Source: an uncultured Aeromicrobium sp. (GTDB lineage Bacteria > Actinomycetota > Actinomycetes > Propionibacteriales > Nocardioidaceae). From it: a DNA stretch of 8,035 bases. A model generated the notes under the pieces. It saw only the letters and a program-made list of their open reading frames with translations. It made no database searches and had not been told where the DNA came from. This document shows positions 6,111 through 8,035 of this stretch, one piece after another. The stretch spans positions 1 to 8,035 of the forward strand of contig NZ_CAMJVP010000152.1 in assembly GCF_946221465.1 (NCBI RefSeq). Reading direction: 5' to 3'. The number at the start of each line of letters is the position of its first letter. Position 1 is the first letter of the stretch. Both the position numbers and the translations under genes were made by a program.

Positions 6111-6515
6111 CTACCTCATCCCGACCCCGGCGCGGCGCGGTCCCTGCTCGGCGCCCCCGCGACGGCCGAACGCGCTCAAAGGCGGCAGACGCTTGGCTCG
6201 CTCGGCGACCCAGCGGGCGCCCTTCTCAATCGGGGCGCGAACATGCCGGTTCATATCGGCGGTCCGGTCGATGCTCCGGCGGGACAGCGCGCCGCCGCCT
6301 TGGGCGATCAGGTCGGTCGGGCGCACCCAATCCACGCCCCGGCCCCGTACCCGCGCCAGCTTCTCCTTCGCGGCCTTGCGGGACGCGGCGTCCTTGACCG
6401 CATCCGGCGTCCCCGCGGCTTCGGTCGCCTCGGCCGAGTTCAGGTCGTTCCGCTCACGGGGCGGCGGCTCTGGCTCGGAGCGATGCTGCTCCCGCATCCG
6501 GTCCTCGTCGTTCAT
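6111..6515 (-). CDS. Small charged hypothetical protein
   Basis: A 134-residue soluble protein. The ATG at 6515 has GGAAGGAG (6523-6530) 7 nt upstream and overlaps the stop of the DUF2637-like gene by 4 nt. The first 35 residues are polar, acidic and Pro-rich, probably disordered. Residues 36-56 form a Lys/Ala/Arg-rich helix. The best ordered part is RGVDWVRPTDLIAQGG followed by a Ser-Arg-rich stretch and helix (59-110), and the tail is Arg/Gly-rich and basic. I recognise no family. Small basic proteins near primase and transfer genes are often DNA-binding accessories, but nothing here proves this. Its stop (TAG) precedes the leader with the competing hairpins. Confidence 0.7.
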   Translation of the reverse strand: MNDEDRMREQHRSEPEPPPRERNDLNSAEATEAAGTPDAVKDAASRKAAKEKLARVRGRGVDWVRPTDLIAQGGGALSRRSIDRTADMNRHVRAPIEKGARWVAERAKRLPPLSAFGRRGGAEQGPRRAGVGMR

Positions 6516-7222
6516 GGCAGGGCTCCTTCCATCTCAGGCTGCGACCCGGACGGGTCCGCCTCATCGGACTGGTGAGCACGAGGCAGCCAGCGACCCACCG
6601 TCGAGGGATGCACGCCCAGGTGCCGGGCGATGGCCTTGTTCGACCAGTCCTGCTCGCGCAGCTCTGCCGCAAGCGACCGACGATCCGGCCCGCCGTCCGC
6701 GTCCGCAGCGGTGACGCCTGCCGCCGCAGGTGGCGGGTCGAGAGATGCCGTCTCGCTCCGCGGCGGGGCAGTGATCGGCTCGACCGCCGGCGGCACCTCC
6801 AGCGCGGTAGCGGGGCGGGCGGTGGCGCGGGTCAGCACGACGGTCAGATGCGTGATCGCCAGCAACACGACCGGCGGCACGGCAGCGACCGCGGCCGCGA
6901 GCGGGCCGGGCACGTCGGCGTCGGCCGCGACCACCGCGTGCAGCGAGTTCGCCGTCACCGACACCGCGGCACCGCCGACCAGCAACGCCCACGGATACCA
7001 CGCCGCCCGCTCACCGGCGAGAGCGACGACGGCGACCGTGGAGACCACGATCACACCGTCGACGATCAGCGGCCACGCCCACGCCTGCCCGGCCCCGATC
7101 CCGGAGCGGCGGGCAAGGTCGGCCAGGGACGTGAACGACAACCAGAACGCGCCGGCAGCGATGAACACCGTCCCGGCGACCGAGGTGATGACCGCCCACC
7201 GGCGGCCGCGTAGCTCCTTCAC
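6512..7222 (-). CDS. DUF2637/SpdB-like membrane protein with C-terminal helix-turn-helix
   Basis: A 236-residue protein. The GTG at 7222 is chosen because GTGA overlaps the primase stop by 4 nt and the product begins with a short basic segment (KELRGRR) before the first span. The upstream in-frame ORF is a shadow of the primase gene. Four hydrophobic spans at about 10-33, 48-70, 76-98 and 106-130 match the DUF2637 layout, including FWLSFTSLADLA and the WPLIVDGVIVVST stretch. A Pro/Ala linker (131-180) leads to a helix-turn-helix (184-213) with LAAELREQDWSNKAIARHLG followed by HPSTVGRWLP. DUF2637 proteins are common on actinobacterial plasmids and ICEs and are related to the spread (Spd) proteins that help DNA move between mycelial compartments. 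The soluble HTH could tether DNA at the membrane. Confidence 0.85.
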   Translation of the reverse strand: MKELRGRRWAVITSVAGTVFIAAGAFWLSFTSLADLARRSGIGAGQAWAWPLIVDGVIVVSTVAVVALAGERAAWYPWALLVGGAAVSVTANSLHAVVAADADVPGPLAAAVAAVPPVVLLAITHLTVVLTRATARPATALEVPPAVEPITAPPRSETASLDPPPAAAGVTAADADGGPDRRSLAAELREQDWSNKAIARHLGVHPSTVGRWLPRAHQSDEADPSGSQPEMEGALP

Positions 7223-8035
7223 GACAGCCCCCGCGTGGCGGGCGCCCGCCGCCGCACGTCCCCACGAGCGAACTCGCCCGAAGCCAATGCGACGGGACGG
7301 TCCCGCCGGGCTCCGGCGCCGACGCTGCGGTAGGCGCTGTAGACGGTGCGGGTGATTTCCCGCTCCCCGAAGTCCGACTGCGCGGCCGTCACCATCGCAT
7401 CCAAGGCATCCGTGAGCGGCACCCCGCCCTCGGCCAACCGGCACGAGGCCCAGAACAGTTTGAGGTTGCGATCGGTGGCCTGCCGGCCCAGCCACGTTGC
7501 CAGCCGCTCCGCGTCCTCCCGCCGTACCGGCCCACCGAGGCGCGGCCGGGGCGCGGGCCGAGGATCAAGGAAGTCCCGCAACCCGCCCGCATCTATCGGC
7601 CGGGCCGCACCGGCCGCGACCTGCTCGATCCGGTACGGCGTGCGCACGCCGTCGAGCCGCAGCAACGAGGGCGGGGCGATGATGTAGCCGCCGTCCCCAC
7701 GACAGTCGATGCCGACCTTCCCAGCCTGCCAGGATCGTTGCGTCTGGTTCGGGTCGGCTGGGAAGTAGGCGTGCTGACCGCCGGTGGGTGTGCGCACGAC
7801 CGCCAACGGCTCAGGGATCAGCCCGGCCCGCGCCGCCCGCGCATAGGCGGCATACCCGTTGACGCCGTGCACATCCACGTCGATCACGACCAGCCCCGAG
7901 ACGGCGCCGGTCGGGATGCCGATGTTCGCGGTCGGCCGCGACCGCCACCACCCCTCAACCCGATCCAAGTCGACGCTGGCTTCGTGGAACCCGCGCTCCG
8001 GGATCGGCCGCTTCCCGCCCGGCGCGCAAGGGAAC
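7219..8035 (-). CDS. Bifunctional DNA primase/polymerase (Prim-Pol), 5' end outside the window
   Basis: The frame is open to the right edge and 271 residues are visible, so the N-terminus is missing. A TTG at 7968 is in frame but lies inside conserved text (FPCAPGGKRPIPERGFHEA precedes it), so it is not the start. The visible part begins with that Prim-Pol signature. It continues with NIGIPTG, the metal-binding DVD (visible residues 52-54, in VVIDVDVHG), the RTPTGGQHAYF block with His88, and GIDCRGDGGYIIAPPS. These are the catalytic blocks of the PF09250-type archaeo-eukaryotic primase fold used by plasmids and ICEs to prime replication. After about residue 160 a helical C-terminal part (REDAERLATWLG to YSAYRSVG) resembles the primase C-terminal helper domain. 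No helicase domain follows in this polypeptide. The gene is translationally coupled to the DUF2637 gene. Confidence 0.9.
   Translation of the reverse strand, partial: FPCAPGGKRPIPERGFHEASVDLDRVEGWWRSRPTANIGIPTGAVSGLVVIDVDVHGVNGYAAYARAARAGLIPEPLAVVRTPTGGQHAYFPADPNQTQRSWQAGKVGIDCRGDGGYIIAPPSLLRLDGVRTPYRIEQVAAGAARPIDAGGLRDFLDPRPAPRPRLGGPVRREDAERLATWLGRQATDRNLKLFWASCRLAEGGVPLTDALDAMVTAAQSDFGEREITRTVYSAYRSVGAGARRDRPVALASGEFARGDVRRRAPATRGLS
7635..7652. repeat. 18-bp perfect palindrome inside the Prim-Pol gene
   Basis: ACGGCGTGC (7635-7643) is followed with no spacer by its exact reverse complement GCACGCCGT (7644-7652). Such a spacerless dyad is a typical shape for a dimeric DNA-binding protein's site. 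It overlaps codons for DGVRTP in the primase. No consensus for a known operator or parS is recognised. Confidence 0.5.

Noticed and set aside
5131..6714. Long plus-strand open frame of 527 codons
   Set aside because: It runs antisense across four minus-strand genes, is rich in Arg, Gly, Ala and Ser without domain text, and arises from high GC at codon position three of the real genes.
7237..7250. 14-bp G+C-only palindrome GGCGGGCGCCCGCC near the DUF2637-like start
   Set aside because: It consists only of G and C within Arg/Ala codons of the primase tail, where chance dyads are common. No further support was found.
7966..7968. TTG as start of the Prim-Pol gene
   Set aside because: Conserved primase text continues upstream to the window edge, so the true start is outside.
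1..8035. tRNA, rRNA, CRISPR array, IS element or att site
   Set aside because: I looked on both strands and saw no cloverleaf, regularly spaced repeats, transposase motifs or terminal inverted repeats.

Overview
The window is very GC-rich DNA whose supportable genes all lie on the minus strand. They are tightly packed, with 1-nt and 4-nt stop/start overlaps and several GTG starts. Together with the gene families (a Prim-Pol type primase, a DUF2637 membrane protein, small DUF6112-like membrane proteins and a single-membrane-span wall hydrolase), this points to an actinobacterium, most likely an accessory conjugative element (ICE or plasmid) in a Micrococcales-like or related host. The host group is an inference from style and families. 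The window has no rRNA or tRNA gene, integrase, relaxase or ATPase.

In transcription order (right to left) the layout is as follows. (1) 8035-7219: the 3' part of a bifunctional DNA primase/polymerase, entering from beyond the window. (2) 7222-6512: a DUF2637/SpdB-like four-helix membrane protein with a C-terminal helix-turn-helix. (3) 6515-6111: a small charged protein of unknown function. (4) After a 92-nt gap with two mutually exclusive RNA hairpins, 6018-5137: an unrecognised protein with weak sigma-region-2-like character. (5) 5140-4121: a ParB-like protein. (6) 4071-3382: a single-span membrane protein with a possible VirB8/TcpC-like role. (7) 3368-1737: a large membrane-anchored peptidoglycan hydrolase with lysozyme-like, M23 and M15-like domains. 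(8, 9) 1737-1471 and 1351-1082: two paralogous small two-helix membrane proteins (DUF6112-like, possible pilin subunits), separated by a GC-rich hairpin. (10) 1053-1: a polytopic TrbL/VirB6-like channel protein that runs off the left edge.

The right half looks like element maintenance (priming, partition-like DNA binding, regulation). The left half looks like the start of a Gram-positive type IV secretion module: a wall-opening enzyme, a VirB8-like component, pilin-like subunits and a VirB6-like channel. The coupling ATPase and VirB4-like ATPase would be expected further left, outside the window. The overlaps suggest one long polycistronic unit, possibly with internal control at 6019-6110 and 1431-1452.

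The points most worth a second look are the three-domain hydrolase, the tandem pilin-like paralogs with a hairpin between them, the competing hairpins that can hide the ribosome binding site of the 5137-6018 gene, and inverted repeats inside the parB-like and primase genes.
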